In this document: piece after piece, positions 32,469 to 42,497 of the stretch | Layout of the letters: the number at the start of each line of letters is the position of its first letter | How positions within the stretch are numbered: the first letter of the stretch is position 1 | Source: an uncultured Alphaproteobacteria bacterium | GTDB taxonomy: Bacteria > Pseudomonadota > Alphaproteobacteria > Rhizobiales > Beijerinckiaceae | Direction of reading: 5' to 3' | DNA: 55,589 bases | Assembly: GCA_937988775.1 (NCBI GenBank) | Contig: CALKHP010000022.1 | Coordinates: 1-55,589 of the forward strand | Program-made: the position numbers and the translations under genes | The notes under the pieces: model-generated | The model's database searches: none | Told to the model about the DNA's origin: nothing | What the model saw: only the letters and a program-made list of their open reading frames with translations

Positions 32469-33254
32469 TTACGCCTTCAGGCCGAACGCCTCGATCCAGC
32501 CGAGTCCTTCCTCCACCCCGGCGCGCGGCCGGTATTCCGCCCCGACATAGCCCGGCCAGCCGAGTTCGGAAATGGCGGCGAACACGAAGCGATAGTCGAT
32601 TTCGCTCGCGTCCGGCTCCTGGCGCGCCGGCACGCCGGCAAACTGGATATGGCCGATCAGCGGGTAGAACCGCCTGAGCCGCCGCACGACATCGCCCGAT
32701 TGGCGCGCGACGTGATAGCAGTCAAACATGATCTTCAGGTTCGGCGCGCCAACCGAAGCCACCAGGCTCGCGCCATCCTCGACCGTCGCCAGATGGTTGT
32801 TCGGCGCGTCATGCTCGTTCAGCGGCTCGACAAGGAGGGTAACGCCATATTTCGCCGCCTCGGCCGCCGCGCGGACGAGATTGGCGCGGCATACCACCCT
32901 CGCCGCCACGAACCCGGCCGGCGGCAGCGCGCCGCCCATGACATGGATCGCGCAGTTGCCGAGCACCCGCGCATAGCTGAGCGAGAGCGAGAAGGCCTCC
33001 CAGAACTCCGCCTCCCGACCAGGCTGCGCGGCGAGCCCGCTATCGCCCTTCGCGACGTCGCCGCGCGGCGTGTTGATGCCGACCACCGTCAGGCCATGGC
33101 GCTTGACGGCGGCGGCGAGTTCGGCCGCTGGCACGTCATAGGGCCAATGCATCTCAATGGCCTTGAAACCGGCCGCAGCCGCCCGTTCGATGCGCTCAAG
33201 ATACGGCAGTTCGGCCCACAGGAAGCCGAGATTGGCGGAAAGGCGGATCGTCAT
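32469..33254 (-). CDS. Hydroxypyruvate-isomerase-like TIM-barrel protein (possible OtnI)
   Basis: A 261-residue xylose-isomerase-like TIM barrel related to hydroxypyruvate isomerase and 2-oxo-tetronate isomerase. Visible conserved pieces are RLSANLGFLWAELPYLERI, FKAIEMHWPYD and LVEPLNEHD. IMFDCYHVARQSGD and IGHIQFAGVPARQEPD follow, the latter with metal-binding and substrate residues. It is the last gene of a leftward operon with two dehydrogenases and an ABC importer. With OtnK and OtnC opposite, OtnI (2-oxo- to 3-oxo-tetronate) is the best functional guess. Confidence 0.88.
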   Translation of the reverse strand: MTIRLSANLGFLWAELPYLERIERAAAAGFKAIEMHWPYDVPAAELAAAVKRHGLTVVGINTPRGDVAKGDSGLAAQPGREAEFWEAFSLSLSYARVLGNCAIHVMGGALPPAGFVAARVVCRANLVRAAAEAAKYGVTLLVEPLNEHDAPNNHLATVEDGASLVASVGAPNLKIMFDCYHVARQSGDVVRRLRRFYPLIGHIQFAGVPARQEPDASEIDYRFVFAAISELGWPGYVGAEYRPRAGVEEGLGWIEAFGLKA

Positions 33255-33272
33255 GATGCTCTCGTTCGACCT

Positions 33273-34178
33273 TTACTTGGCCGTCAGTTTCACGCCGCTC
33301 TGCCCGGCGACGAAATCGGAAATCGTCGGCACGTAATCGTCGCCCTTGCCGGCCGCGACCGCCGCCGCGTAGAAATTCTTGACCGCGTTGCCGACCGGAT
33401 TGGGCAAGGGCACGGCCTGCGCCATGTCCTCGAGATAGCGCACATCCTTATAGGCATTGCGCAGCGTGAACTGATGCGCGTTGCCGTCGCGCTCCAGCAC
33501 ATATCTGAAGAAGGTCTGGTAGAAGCCGCAATCCATGCGGCTGCCGCGGATCACGCTGTCGAAGGTCTGCGGGCTGATGCCGACATGCTTGCCGAGCGTC
33601 AGCGCCTCGGCATAGATCGCCGCATAGCCCATCGCCAGGAAGTTGTTGAGCAGCTTCACCTTGTGGCCGTCGCCGACCGGGCCGAGATGCACCACTTTCG
33701 TACCAGCCCACAAGGCGCACACCGGCTTGATGCGCTCGAACACCGCAGGATCGGCACCGATCATGGCGCTGAGCAGGCCCTCCTCGGCCTGCGCCGGCGT
33801 GCCGCCAAGCGGCGCATCGGCGTAGCCGACGCCAAGTTCGGCCATCTCGGCGGCAAGCGCGATGGTCGAGTTCGGGTCGGCCGTCGAGCAATCGACGATC
33901 ACCATGCCGCGATGGGCGCCTTCCTTCAGGCCGTGCGGGCCCTTGACCAGTTTCTCCACCACGGCGGAATCGGTCACGCACAGGAACACGATGTCGGAGG
34001 CTTTCGCGACCTCGGCCGGGCTCTTGACCTCGCGCGCGCCGCGCTTCACCAGGTCATCGACCGGCTGCCGGTTGCGATTGCCGAGAATGGTCAGCGGGTG
34101 GCCCTTCTCGACAAGGTTCTTCGCCATGCCATGGCCCATCAGGCCCACGCCGATAAAGCCGATCCGTTCCTTGGCCAT
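33273..34178 (-). CDS. Beta-hydroxyacid dehydrogenase family oxidoreductase
   Basis: A 301-residue NAD(P)-dependent dehydrogenase of the 3-hydroxyisobutyrate/tartronate-semialdehyde family. It has the N-terminal nucleotide-binding motif GFIGVGLMGHGMAKNL, the substrate segment DAPLGGTPAQAEEG (usually DAPVSGG) and the catalytic Lys in HKVKLLNNFLAM. It is the second such enzyme in the operon. The substrate may be a related C4 or C3 hydroxyacid. A large structured palindrome separates it from the upstream dehydrogenase. Confidence 0.9.
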   Translation of the reverse strand: MAKERIGFIGVGLMGHGMAKNLVEKGHPLTILGNRNRQPVDDLVKRGAREVKSPAEVAKASDIVFLCVTDSAVVEKLVKGPHGLKEGAHRGMVIVDCSTADPNSTIALAAEMAELGVGYADAPLGGTPAQAEEGLLSAMIGADPAVFERIKPVCALWAGTKVVHLGPVGDGHKVKLLNNFLAMGYAAIYAEALTLGKHVGISPQTFDSVIRGSRMDCGFYQTFFRYVLERDGNAHQFTLRNAYKDVRYLEDMAQAVPLPNPVGNAVKNFYAAAVAAGKGDDYVPTISDFVAGQSGVKLTAK

Positions 34179-34220
34179 GAGATATTCCCTTCAGCAAATC
34201 CGTTATCGTATCGAATTGTT

Positions 34221-34331
34221 CGCTAGAGCAAGCTCGTCTGTTGCGAACTTGCTCCACTCGTAAATTAGCGAGCAAATTCATCGGATTATACCGAGTCGAC
34301 TGGTTCGGTATAATCCGATTTTGCTCTAGCG
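34221..34331. repeat. 111-bp multi-stem palindromic element
   Basis: Outer 11-bp arms CGCTAGAGCAA (34221-34231) and TTGCTCTAGCG (34321-34331) pair perfectly. Inside are a TTGCTC/GAGCAA arm pair and a perfect 15-bp inverted repeat, ATCGGATTATACCGA with TCGGTATAATCCGAT (34280-34319). It lies between two dehydrogenase genes of one operon. It is less GC-rich than its surroundings. Confidence 0.8.
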
Positions 34332-34332
34332 C

Positions 34333-35214
34333 TCACGCGAGCCCGTTCAGGGCGCGATAGGCGCGGATCACCTGGCTGTCATCGGCCTTGCCATGGCCCG
34401 CACCGGAGGCGGCCAGGAACATTTGCAACGCGGCCGCAGCCAGCGGCAACCCCATGCGGGACGCCTTGCCCGCCTCGGCGACGATGCCAAGGTCCTTGAC
34501 GAAGATATCGACCGCGCTGGTGGATTGCGGGTCGCTCTGCAGCATGCGCGGTCCGCGATTGTTGAGCATCCAGCTCGCCGCCGCCGAATTGCCGAGGATC
34601 TGCAACAGCAGCTTACCGTCGAGCCCGGCCTTCTCACCGAGCGTGAACGCCTCGGCCGCAGCCGCGATATGCACGCCGCACAGCAACTGGTTAATCGTCT
34701 TGACGGCAGCGCCCTGCCCCCAGCGCTCGCCGACATGGAACAGCTTGTCGCCAACCTGCTTCAGCAGCGGCTCGATCGCGGCGAAGGTCGACTTCGGCGC
34801 AGCCGCCATGATGGTCAGCGTGCCTGATTCCGCACCGACAACACCGCCGGAAACCGGCGAGTCGACGAAGCTGCGGCCGCTCGCGGCGACCTCCTCGCCA
34901 ATCGCCAGCGCCTCGGCCGGCGCGCAGGTCGCCATCAGCACCACCGTCGCCTTTGGCGCCAGCGCGGCCAGGGCCTTGCCTTCGAACAGCACGGCGCGCG
35001 CCTGGGACGCGTTGACCACCATCAGCAGCAGCGTCCCGGCGCCCTCGGCCGCGGCCGCCGCGCTCTCGGAGGCCACACCGCCGGCCTGCTTCAGGCTGGC
35101 AAGCGCCTTCGGGTTGAGGTCGAAACCCCTCACCGTGTTGCCATTCGCCACCAGCCGCTTCGCCATCGGCAGGCCCATCGCGCCAAGGCCGACAAAGGCA
35201 ATCGTTCCGCTCAT
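34333..35214 (-). CDS. ltnD: L-threonate dehydrogenase-like oxidoreductase
   Basis: A 293-residue NAD-dependent beta-hydroxyacid dehydrogenase with FVGLGAMGLPMAKRL, DSPVSGGVVGAESGTLTIM and the catalytic Lys in GAAVKTINQLLCGVH. The TINQLLCGVHIAAAAEA stretch is typical of the threonate/erythronate branch. With OtnK, OtnC and an OtnI-like protein in the locus, oxidation of threonate at C2 is the likely role. A GGAGA site precedes the ATG, which overlaps a small upstream ORF by 4 bp. Confidence 0.87.
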   Translation of the reverse strand: MSGTIAFVGLGAMGLPMAKRLVANGNTVRGFDLNPKALASLKQAGGVASESAAAAAEGAGTLLLMVVNASQARAVLFEGKALAALAPKATVVLMATCAPAEALAIGEEVAASGRSFVDSPVSGGVVGAESGTLTIMAAAPKSTFAAIEPLLKQVGDKLFHVGERWGQGAAVKTINQLLCGVHIAAAAEAFTLGEKAGLDGKLLLQILGNSAAASWMLNNRGPRMLQSDPQSTSAVDIFVKDLGIVAEAGKASRMGLPLAAAALQMFLAASGAGHGKADDSQVIRAYRALNGLA

Positions 35215-35426
35215 GCTGTTTCTCCACCGTAATCGCGTTCGGGCTGCGAAGCCCGCATCCTGTCCGCAACGGCGCGCGCCTGCGGATCGTTCGCCTCACC
35301 GCGGGCGACGACGATCGCGGCATTGTCCGCGCCGGTCCTGTGATCTGGCTTGTCCTGGCCCGGAAACGGCACAAGCGCCGCGACAGGCGCGGCGCCATCT
35401 TCGGCAATTTTCGGGTGAACGAACAT
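35211..35426 (-). CDS. Possible small ORF coupled to ltnD (hypothetical)
   Basis: A 71-codon frame starting MFVHPKIAEDGAAPVAAL whose TGA overlaps the ltnD ATG. It fills most of an otherwise empty 290-bp gap inside the operon. No family is recognised, and no good ribosome site is seen at its start. It may be a leader peptide, a degraded gene or chance. Confidence 0.3.
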   Translation of the reverse strand: MFVHPKIAEDGAAPVAALVPFPGQDKPDHRTGADNAAIVVARGEANDPQARAVADRMRASQPERDYGGETA

Positions 35427-35504
35427 GGGCCTACTGATCGATCGGCCGGCCACGATCCCGGAAATGCGTCACGTGGCCGGCATGAAAGCTGCCGAACGCC
35501 TGCA

Positions 35505-36416
35505 TCACTCCTTCACGGCGCCGGTCATCGCCGAGACGTAATATTCCACGAAGAAGGAATACAGGATCACCAGCGGCAGCGAGCCGAACAAGGCACCGGC
35601 CATCAGCGAGCCCCAGCGATAGATATCGCCATCGACGAACTCGTTGACGATCGCCACCGGCACGGTCTTGTTCGCCGTCGAGGACAGGAAGGTCAGCGCG
35701 TAGATGAATTCGTTCCAGCACAGCGTGAACGAGAAGATGAAGGCCGAGATCATGCCCGGCACCGCGAGCGGCAGCACGATCTTGAACAGGATCTGCGTTC
35801 GGCTCGCGCCGTCGATCAGGGCGCATTCCTCGAGCTCGTAGGGGATCGTCTTGAAATACCCCATCAGCAGCCAGGTCGAGAACGGGATCAGGAAGGTCGG
35901 ATAGACCAAGATCAGCGCGATCGGGCTGTCAAACAGGCCGTAATTATAGATCACCGTCGCCAGCGGGATGAACAGGATCGAGGGCGGCACGAGATAGGCG
36001 AGGAAGATCAGCGCGCCGATCGCCTCGGCGCCCTTGAAGCGCAGCCGCACGATCGCATAGGCCGCCAGCACGCTGGCGAACAGCGAGATGAAGGTGGCGC
36101 AGGTCGCGATCAGCATCGTGTTCCACAGCCAGCGCGGATACGAGCTCTCGAACAACAGCTTGTAGAAGTGCTTGAAGGTCGGGTCCGTCGTCCAGAACGG
36201 GTTGAACGAGTTCATGTCGATGAGCTGTTCGTCAGGCTTCACCGAGGTGAGCGCCATCCAGTAGAACGGGAACAGCAGCACGAACACGATCAGGGCGAGC
36301 GGAATATAGGTCGTCACGATGCGCCGCGGCAGTGACTCGAGATAGCCCATGCCCTCGGAGTGATCGGCCTTGGCCTGTGGATCCTTGATCAGGGCTCCAG
36401 CGTCAATATCAGTCAT
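35505..36416 (-). CDS. Sugar-type ABC transporter permease (MalG-like)
   Basis: A 303-residue inner-membrane permease with about six membrane segments. The EAA-loop motif is LEECALIDGASRTQILFKIVLPLAVPG, seen in pieces ECALIDGAS and KIVLPLAVPG. The order ATPase, two binding proteins, then two permeases makes it the second permease of a CUT1-type importer. Its start overlaps the end of the upstream permease gene by 8 bp. The presumed substrate is a C4 sugar acid, from the neighbouring enzymes. Confidence 0.93.
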   Translation of the reverse strand: MTDIDAGALIKDPQAKADHSEGMGYLESLPRRIVTTYIPLALIVFVLLFPFYWMALTSVKPDEQLIDMNSFNPFWTTDPTFKHFYKLLFESSYPRWLWNTMLIATCATFISLFASVLAAYAIVRLRFKGAEAIGALIFLAYLVPPSILFIPLATVIYNYGLFDSPIALILVYPTFLIPFSTWLLMGYFKTIPYELEECALIDGASRTQILFKIVLPLAVPGMISAFIFSFTLCWNEFIYALTFLSSTANKTVPVAIVNEFVDGDIYRWGSLMAGALFGSLPLVILYSFFVEYYVSAMTGAVKE

Positions 36417-37386
36417 TGCTGCCTCCCTGCTGCCATTTGCGCGTTTGCAAGCCGTACCAGGCGATACCGACCGCCGCGAGCAGGAACGGGATCATTGCGG
36501 TGGCGATGGCCGAGCCTTCGCCAAGCTGGCCGGCGATGATGGCGCGCTGGTAGGACAGCGTCGCCATGAGATGGGTTGCGTTGACCGGGCCGCCGCGGGT
36601 CAGGGCCCAGATGAGCTGGAAGTCGGTGAAGGTGAACAGCACCGAGAACGTCATCACCACGGCGATGATCGGCGTCAGCAACGGATAGGTGATGTGCCGG
36701 AAACGCTGCCACGATGTCGCGCCATCGAGCGTCGCCGCCTCGTGCAGCGCCGGCGATACCGTCTGCAGGCCGGCCAGCAGCGTGATGGCGACAAACGGCA
36801 CGCCGCGCCAGATGTTCGCGAAGATCGTCGACCAGCGCGCGTTCCATGGGTCGCCGAGGAAGTTGATGTTGGCGGTGATCAGGCCGAGCTTCTCGAGCGT
36901 CCAGGAGATGATCGAGAACTGCGCGTCATAGAGCCACCAGAAGGCGATCGCCGACAGCACCGTCGGCACGATGAAGGGCACCAGCACGATGGCCCGGAAC
37001 ATCGCCTTGAACGGCAGGTGCTTGTTCAGCAACAGCGCCAGATACAGCCCGACCGCGAATTTGATGGTGCTCGCCACGATCGTATAGAGCAGCGTATTGA
37101 ACACCGACAGCCAGAAGACATCGTCGCCCCACAGCCATTCGAAGTTTTCAAGGCCGATGAACGCGCCCGGCCGGCCGATCTTGGCGTCGGTGAACGACAG
37201 CCAGACGCCGAGGATCAGCGGATAGCCAAGAAACAGGATCAGGATGACCGCGGTCGGCATCATGTACCAGAATGACAGCCAGCCCCGGCCGCTCACAAGG
37301 CGTGACCATGCCGAGGGCTCCTTGCGGGGCGGCGCCTTCATGCGGCCTATCTCGATTGCCGTATCGGCCATGTCGCTCATTTCCAT
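36409..37386 (-). CDS. Sugar-type ABC transporter permease (MalF/UgpA-like)
   Basis: A 325-residue inner-membrane permease. After a short cytoplasmic N-terminus come six hydrophobic segments, including WYMMPTAVILILFLGYPLI. The EAA loop reads HEAATLDGATSWQRFRHITYP. It pairs with the overlapping MalG-like permease to form the channel of the importer. Several starts are possible (GTG 37395, ATG 37386, ATG 37380); 37386 was chosen. Confidence 0.93.
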   Translation of the reverse strand: MEMSDMADTAIEIGRMKAPPRKEPSAWSRLVSGRGWLSFWYMMPTAVILILFLGYPLILGVWLSFTDAKIGRPGAFIGLENFEWLWGDDVFWLSVFNTLLYTIVASTIKFAVGLYLALLLNKHLPFKAMFRAIVLVPFIVPTVLSAIAFWWLYDAQFSIISWTLEKLGLITANINFLGDPWNARWSTIFANIWRGVPFVAITLLAGLQTVSPALHEAATLDGATSWQRFRHITYPLLTPIIAVVMTFSVLFTFTDFQLIWALTRGGPVNATHLMATLSYQRAIIAGQLGEGSAIATAMIPFLLAAVGIAWYGLQTRKWQQGGSND

Positions 37387-37469
37387 TGCGGGCACGGTGC
37401 TGGCGCGCCCAAACAGTCAGTGAAACAGGAACGGCGGCCGGCATGACCAGCCGCCGTTGGTTTGCTTGG

Positions 37470-38783
37470 TCAGCGATAGATGCGCTTGGCCTGGCGCTCG
37501 GCGCCGGCAATGGCATCCTTGACGCTGAGCCGCCCCGTCACGTGGTTGGCGAACATGTCGACCACGATGAAGTCGGCCACGGCCGAAGCCGCCTTCTCGC
37601 CGAGCGTGCCGAGACCGGCCGGGGTCCGCGTCCGCTTCGAGACGTCGCGATACGGCGTCGTCTTCGGATCGGCGGTCCAGATCGGGTTGGCATCGTACTC
37701 GCCGAGGAAGTGCGACAGGTAGCCCTGCGCCGCCTCGATCCATGGGTTGAAGTTCTTCGCCTCCAGCATGTAGGCGATGAACGCCTTGCAGGCATTCGGG
37801 TACTTGGTGAAGTTGAAGGTCAGGATCGGGAACGACAGGTGCAGTTCCGTCGGCTTGCCGATCGGCCCGATCGGCATGTAGGCGTGGTTCATGTCCTTGG
37901 CGATGTCGGGATTGGTCTTCTTCGCCGCGACATAGATCGAGATGCCGTTATTGGTGCAGTGCAGCTCGCCCGACAGGAACGCCTTGTTGTTCGACGAATC
38001 GTTCCACGACGCGGTGCCGGGAATGAAGGTGTCGTAAAGCTGTTTGCCGTATTCGAGCGCCTTCGCCGTCTCGGGCGAATTGATGATCACCTTGTCGTGC
38101 TCGTCGACGAGATTGCCGCCGAAGGTCCACAGCAGCCAGTGCAGCCAACCGTTGGCGTCGCCCGAGGCGTGCCCGAACGCCATGCCGGCCGGCGTATTGT
38201 TCTTCTGCAATGCCTTGCACAGCTCCAGGAAGCCCGCGGTATCCTTGGGGAATTCCTTGAAGCCCGCCTTCTCCATCGAGGAGATGCGATAGTTGACGAG
38301 CGCGCCGGTGGTGGCAATCGGGATCGCGATCCACTTGTCGCCCGACATGCCGTATTTCCTGGCCGACTCGAACCAGCCGCCATGCGCCTTGCCGAGATAA
38401 TCGGCGACATCGGTCACATCGAGGCACTTGTTCGGGAACAGATGGGGCAGCGAGTACAGCCCCCACACCATGTCGAGCCCCTGGCCCGTATTGGCGACAA
38501 CCGAGGCCTTGGGCTGGATATCGTCATAGGATTCGTTGGTGACGGTGATCTTGGCGCCGGTCGCCTGCTCGAAGGCCGCGACGATCTTCATGAACTGCAC
38601 GTCTTCCGCCTCGACGAAGCGTTTCCAGCGCAGCAGGTTGATCTTGGCGTCCTTCTCCGCCTTGAAAGGCGATTCCTGCGCCCAGGCCCTGGCCCATTCC
38701 GTCAGCCCGGACGTGGTCAGCATGGCCGCGCCGCCGAGGCCGGCCGCACCCTGGAAGAGTGAACGGCGTGTCAGATTGGTCAT
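37470..38783 (-). CDS. ABC substrate-binding protein A (Tat-exported)
   Basis: A 437-residue periplasmic binding protein with a twin-arginine signal (LTRRSLFQGAAGLGGAA). It belongs to the sugar-binding protein family of CUT1 importers. It is about 94% identical to the neighbouring protein B. The main cluster of differences is residues 158-163, TTGALV here and VNGVQM in B. GGGAGG precedes the start. The open frame extends upstream but the signal peptide sets the start. Confidence 0.94.
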   Translation of the reverse strand: MTNLTRRSLFQGAAGLGGAAMLTTSGLTEWARAWAQESPFKAEKDAKINLLRWKRFVEAEDVQFMKIVAAFEQATGAKITVTNESYDDIQPKASVVANTGQGLDMVWGLYSLPHLFPNKCLDVTDVADYLGKAHGGWFESARKYGMSGDKWIAIPIATTGALVNYRISSMEKAGFKEFPKDTAGFLELCKALQKNNTPAGMAFGHASGDANGWLHWLLWTFGGNLVDEHDKVIINSPETAKALEYGKQLYDTFIPGTASWNDSSNNKAFLSGELHCTNNGISIYVAAKKTNPDIAKDMNHAYMPIGPIGKPTELHLSFPILTFNFTKYPNACKAFIAYMLEAKNFNPWIEAAQGYLSHFLGEYDANPIWTADPKTTPYRDVSKRTRTPAGLGTLGEKAASAVADFIVVDMFANHVTGRLSVKDAIAGAERQAKRIYR

Positions 38784-38923
38784 GGATATTCCTCCCTCGA
38801 AAATAGCTGCAATGCCCGGCTTTTGTCGTATCCGGTTTTCTATTGCTCCAAAGACTGGCCGAAGGACCATCCTCCGGCCGGCGCGGCGACCGGCACCGGC
38901 CGGTCGCCATTGGTTGTGACAGG

Positions 38924-40237
38924 TCAGCGATAGATGCGCTTGGCCTGCCGCTCGGCGGCGGCGATGGCGTCCTTGACGCTGAGCCGTCCCGTCGCGTGGT
39001 TGGCGAACATGTCGACCACGATGAAATCCGCGATCGCGGAAGCCGCCTGCTCGCCAAGCGATCCGAGGCCGCCCGGCGTCAAGGTACGCTTTCCGACATC
39101 GCGGAACGGCGTCGTCTTGGGGTCGGCGGTCCACACCGGGTTGGCATCGTACTCGCCCAGGAAGTGCGACAGGTAGCCCTGCGCCGCCTCGATCCACGGA
39201 TTGAAGTTCTTCGCTTCCAGCATGAAGGCGATGAACGCCTTGCAGGCATTCGGGTACTTGGTGAAGTTGAAGGTCAGGATCGGGAACGACAGGTGCAGTT
39301 CCGTCGGCTTGCCGATCGGCCCGATCGGCATGTAGGCGTGGTTCATGTCCTTGGCGATGTCGGGATTGGTCTTCTTCGCCGCGACATAGATCGAGATGCC
39401 GTTATTGGTGCAGTGCAGCTCGCCCGACAGGAACGCCTTGTTGTTCGACGAATCGTTCCACGACGCGGTGCCGGGAATGAAGGTGTCGTAAAGCTGTTTG
39501 CCGTATTCGAGCGCCTTCGCCGTCTCGGGCGAATTGATGATCACCTTGTCGTGCTCGTCGACGAGATTGCCGCCGAAGGTCCACAGCAGCCAGTGCAGCC
39601 AACCGTTGGCGTCGCCCGAGGCGTGCCCGAACGCCATGCCGGCCGGCGTATTGTTCTTCTGCAATGCCTTGCACAGCTCCAGGAAGCCCGCGGTATCCTT
39701 GGGGAATTCCTTGAAGCCCGCCTTCTCCATCGAGGAGATGCGGTAGTTCATCTGCACGCCATTCACGGCAATCGGGATCGCGATCCACTTGTCGCCCGAC
39801 ATGCCGTATTTCCTGGCCGAAGGGAACCAGCCGCCATGCGCCTTGCCGAGATAATCGGCGAGATCGGTGACATCCAGGCACTTCTGCGGGAACAGGTGGG
39901 GCAGCGAATAGAGCCCCCACACCATGTCGAGCCCCTGGCCCGTATTGGCGACGACCGAGGCCTTGGGCTGGATATCGTCATAGGATTCGTTGGTAATCGT
40001 AATCTTGGAGCCGGTCGCCTGCTCGAAGGCCGCGACCAGCTTCAGGAACTGCGCATCCTCGGCCTCGACGAAGCGCTTCCAGCGCAACAGGTTGAGCTTG
40101 GCGTCCTTCTCCGGCTTGAAAGGCGATTCCTGCGCCCACGCCCTGGCCCATTTCGTCAGCCCGGACGTGGTCAGCATGGCTGCGCCACCGAGACCGGCCG
40201 CGCCCTGGAAGAGCGAGCGGCGCGTCAAACTGGTCAT
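38924..40237 (-). CDS. ABC substrate-binding protein B (Tat-exported), tandem paralogue
   Basis: A 437-residue paralogue of protein A with the same Tat signal, colinear without insertions or deletions. It lies between the ATPase gene and the gene for protein A. A central 517-bp stretch is identical at the DNA level (39226-39742 against 37772-38288), while the ends differ at synonymous and coding sites. That points to recent gene conversion. It probably serves the same permeases with altered ligand preference. Confidence 0.94.
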   Translation of the reverse strand: MTSLTRRSLFQGAAGLGGAAMLTTSGLTKWARAWAQESPFKPEKDAKLNLLRWKRFVEAEDAQFLKLVAAFEQATGSKITITNESYDDIQPKASVVANTGQGLDMVWGLYSLPHLFPQKCLDVTDLADYLGKAHGGWFPSARKYGMSGDKWIAIPIAVNGVQMNYRISSMEKAGFKEFPKDTAGFLELCKALQKNNTPAGMAFGHASGDANGWLHWLLWTFGGNLVDEHDKVIINSPETAKALEYGKQLYDTFIPGTASWNDSSNNKAFLSGELHCTNNGISIYVAAKKTNPDIAKDMNHAYMPIGPIGKPTELHLSFPILTFNFTKYPNACKAFIAFMLEAKNFNPWIEAAQGYLSHFLGEYDANPVWTADPKTTPFRDVGKRTLTPGGLGSLGEQAASAIADFIVVDMFANHATGRLSVKDAIAAAERQAKRIYR

Positions 40238-40319
40238 GAAACTTCTCCTTTGAAATCGTCTTAAAATATACGGCGATCCCCGGTTCTCATGCCGGGCGTA
40301 TGACGGCGGCTTACAGGCT

Positions 40320-41378
<1,059 letters not shown>

Positions 41379-41524
41379 GCGCCTCTCCCCTTCGCGTTTC
41401 TCAACTCGCCCGCATTGTCATGCGGTTCGCCGCCTCGCGGCTATTGTGTTGCCAATGGTCTGATAACTCGATGCCGTCGGCAAGCGTCCATCCGCGCGAA
41501 TTAGTATTATTATCAGCTACAGCC

Positions 41525-41548
41525 TTGTCAACCATACCAAGGTCGGTA
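41525..41548. promoter_or_regulatory. Candidate FadR-type regulator operator
   Basis: TTGTCAACCA fits the GntR/FadR half-palindrome TNGTNNACNA. It is followed at once by TACC-aaggtc-GGTA. Both lie between the divergent ABC and regulator/otnK operons. Confidence 0.45.
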
Positions 41549-41608
41549 GCGTAGCATATTGGCAGCGGGGATGAGCCACCTCCGGATGACCGCGCCGCGA
41601 AAGGACCA

Positions 41609-42388
41609 ATGAAAGATCCGAACGCAGTTTCGACGCATCGACCGCCAGCCGTCAACGGCGTTCCGGGCGAAAGTCTATTTCGCCAGGTGACCGATCGAAT
41701 CGCGCGCGGCATCGTCTCGGGCGCGTTGCCAACCGGCGAGTTGATCCCGAACGAGGACGACCTGGGCAGCGAGATTTCCGTGTCGCGCACGGCCTATCGC
41801 GAGGCAGTGCGCTTCCTGACCGCCAAGGGCCTGATCGAGGCGCGGCCGCGCAGCGGCACGCGCGTCACCCCGCGCGAAGCCTGGAACCTGCTTGATCCCG
41901 ACGTGCTGCATTGGTTCTTCTCGACCGGCGTCGACGACAGATTCGTCCACGATCTCTATGAGTTGCGGCTGTTCATCGAGCCGAACACCGCCCGCCTCGC
42001 CGCCGAACGGCGCTCGCCGGAACAGTTGCAGGCCATCGAGGAGGCGCTGACCGGCATGGAGAACCACCCGCCGTTCAGCGAGGCCAATATTCTCGCCGAC
42101 ATCGCCTATCACCAGGCCGTGATCACGGCGGCCTGCAACCCGGCGGTCTATTGCCTGCGCAACGTCGTCAGCGAGACGGTGCGCTGGGCCGTCCGCCAAC
42201 AGGTCGCGCACGGCCCGCGTCCCTATCTGACCGCCCTGGCCGATCACCGCCGCGTCTATGACGCCATCGCCGCGAGCGACGGCGAGCGCGCCGGCGCCAT
42301 GATGCGGGTGATTGTCGTCGAGTCCCTGCACCATACGCTCAGCGCCGTGCGCCGCGCGCGCAACCATCGTATCGGCACAGAAAAGTAA
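41609..42388 (+). CDS. GntR-family (FadR subfamily) transcriptional regulator
   Basis: A 259-residue regulator. The N-terminal winged helix includes LFRQVTDRIARGIVSG and SVSRTAYREAVRFLTAKGLI. The C-terminal all-helical FCD domain has the metal/ligand-binding residues in LRLFIEPNTARLAA and IAYHQAVITAACNP. It is divergent from the transporter operon and upstream of otnK-otnC-mgsA. It probably represses both, with a tetronate-related inducer. Confidence 0.92.
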   Translation: MKDPNAVSTHRPPAVNGVPGESLFRQVTDRIARGIVSGALPTGELIPNEDDLGSEISVSRTAYREAVRFLTAKGLIEARPRSGTRVTPREAWNLLDPDVLHWFFSTGVDDRFVHDLYELRLFIEPNTARLAAERRSPEQLQAIEEALTGMENHPPFSEANILADIAYHQAVITAACNPAVYCLRNVVSETVRWAVRQQVAHGPRPYLTALADHRRVYDAIAASDGERAGAMMRVIVVESLHHTLSAVRRARNHRIGTEK

Positions 42389-42497
42389 TATTATTTGCGG
42401 GGGACCTGTTGCGCTCTGCCCAATTTGTTATTCTGGCGCACGACCGGCCACACGATATCCCGCGATATCCCTACCGCGCCATGACGGAGTTAACCTG

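Noticed and set aside
38784..39197. Extended frame upstream of binding protein A
   Set aside because: It crosses the intergenic region and an out-of-frame part of gene B. The Tat signal and ribosome site fix the start at 38783.
37470..40237. The tandem binding-protein genes as an assembly duplication error
   Set aside because: Although 517 bp are identical, the flanks differ at many positions and the intergenic spacers are distinct, so two real copies are more likely. Long-read support would settle it.
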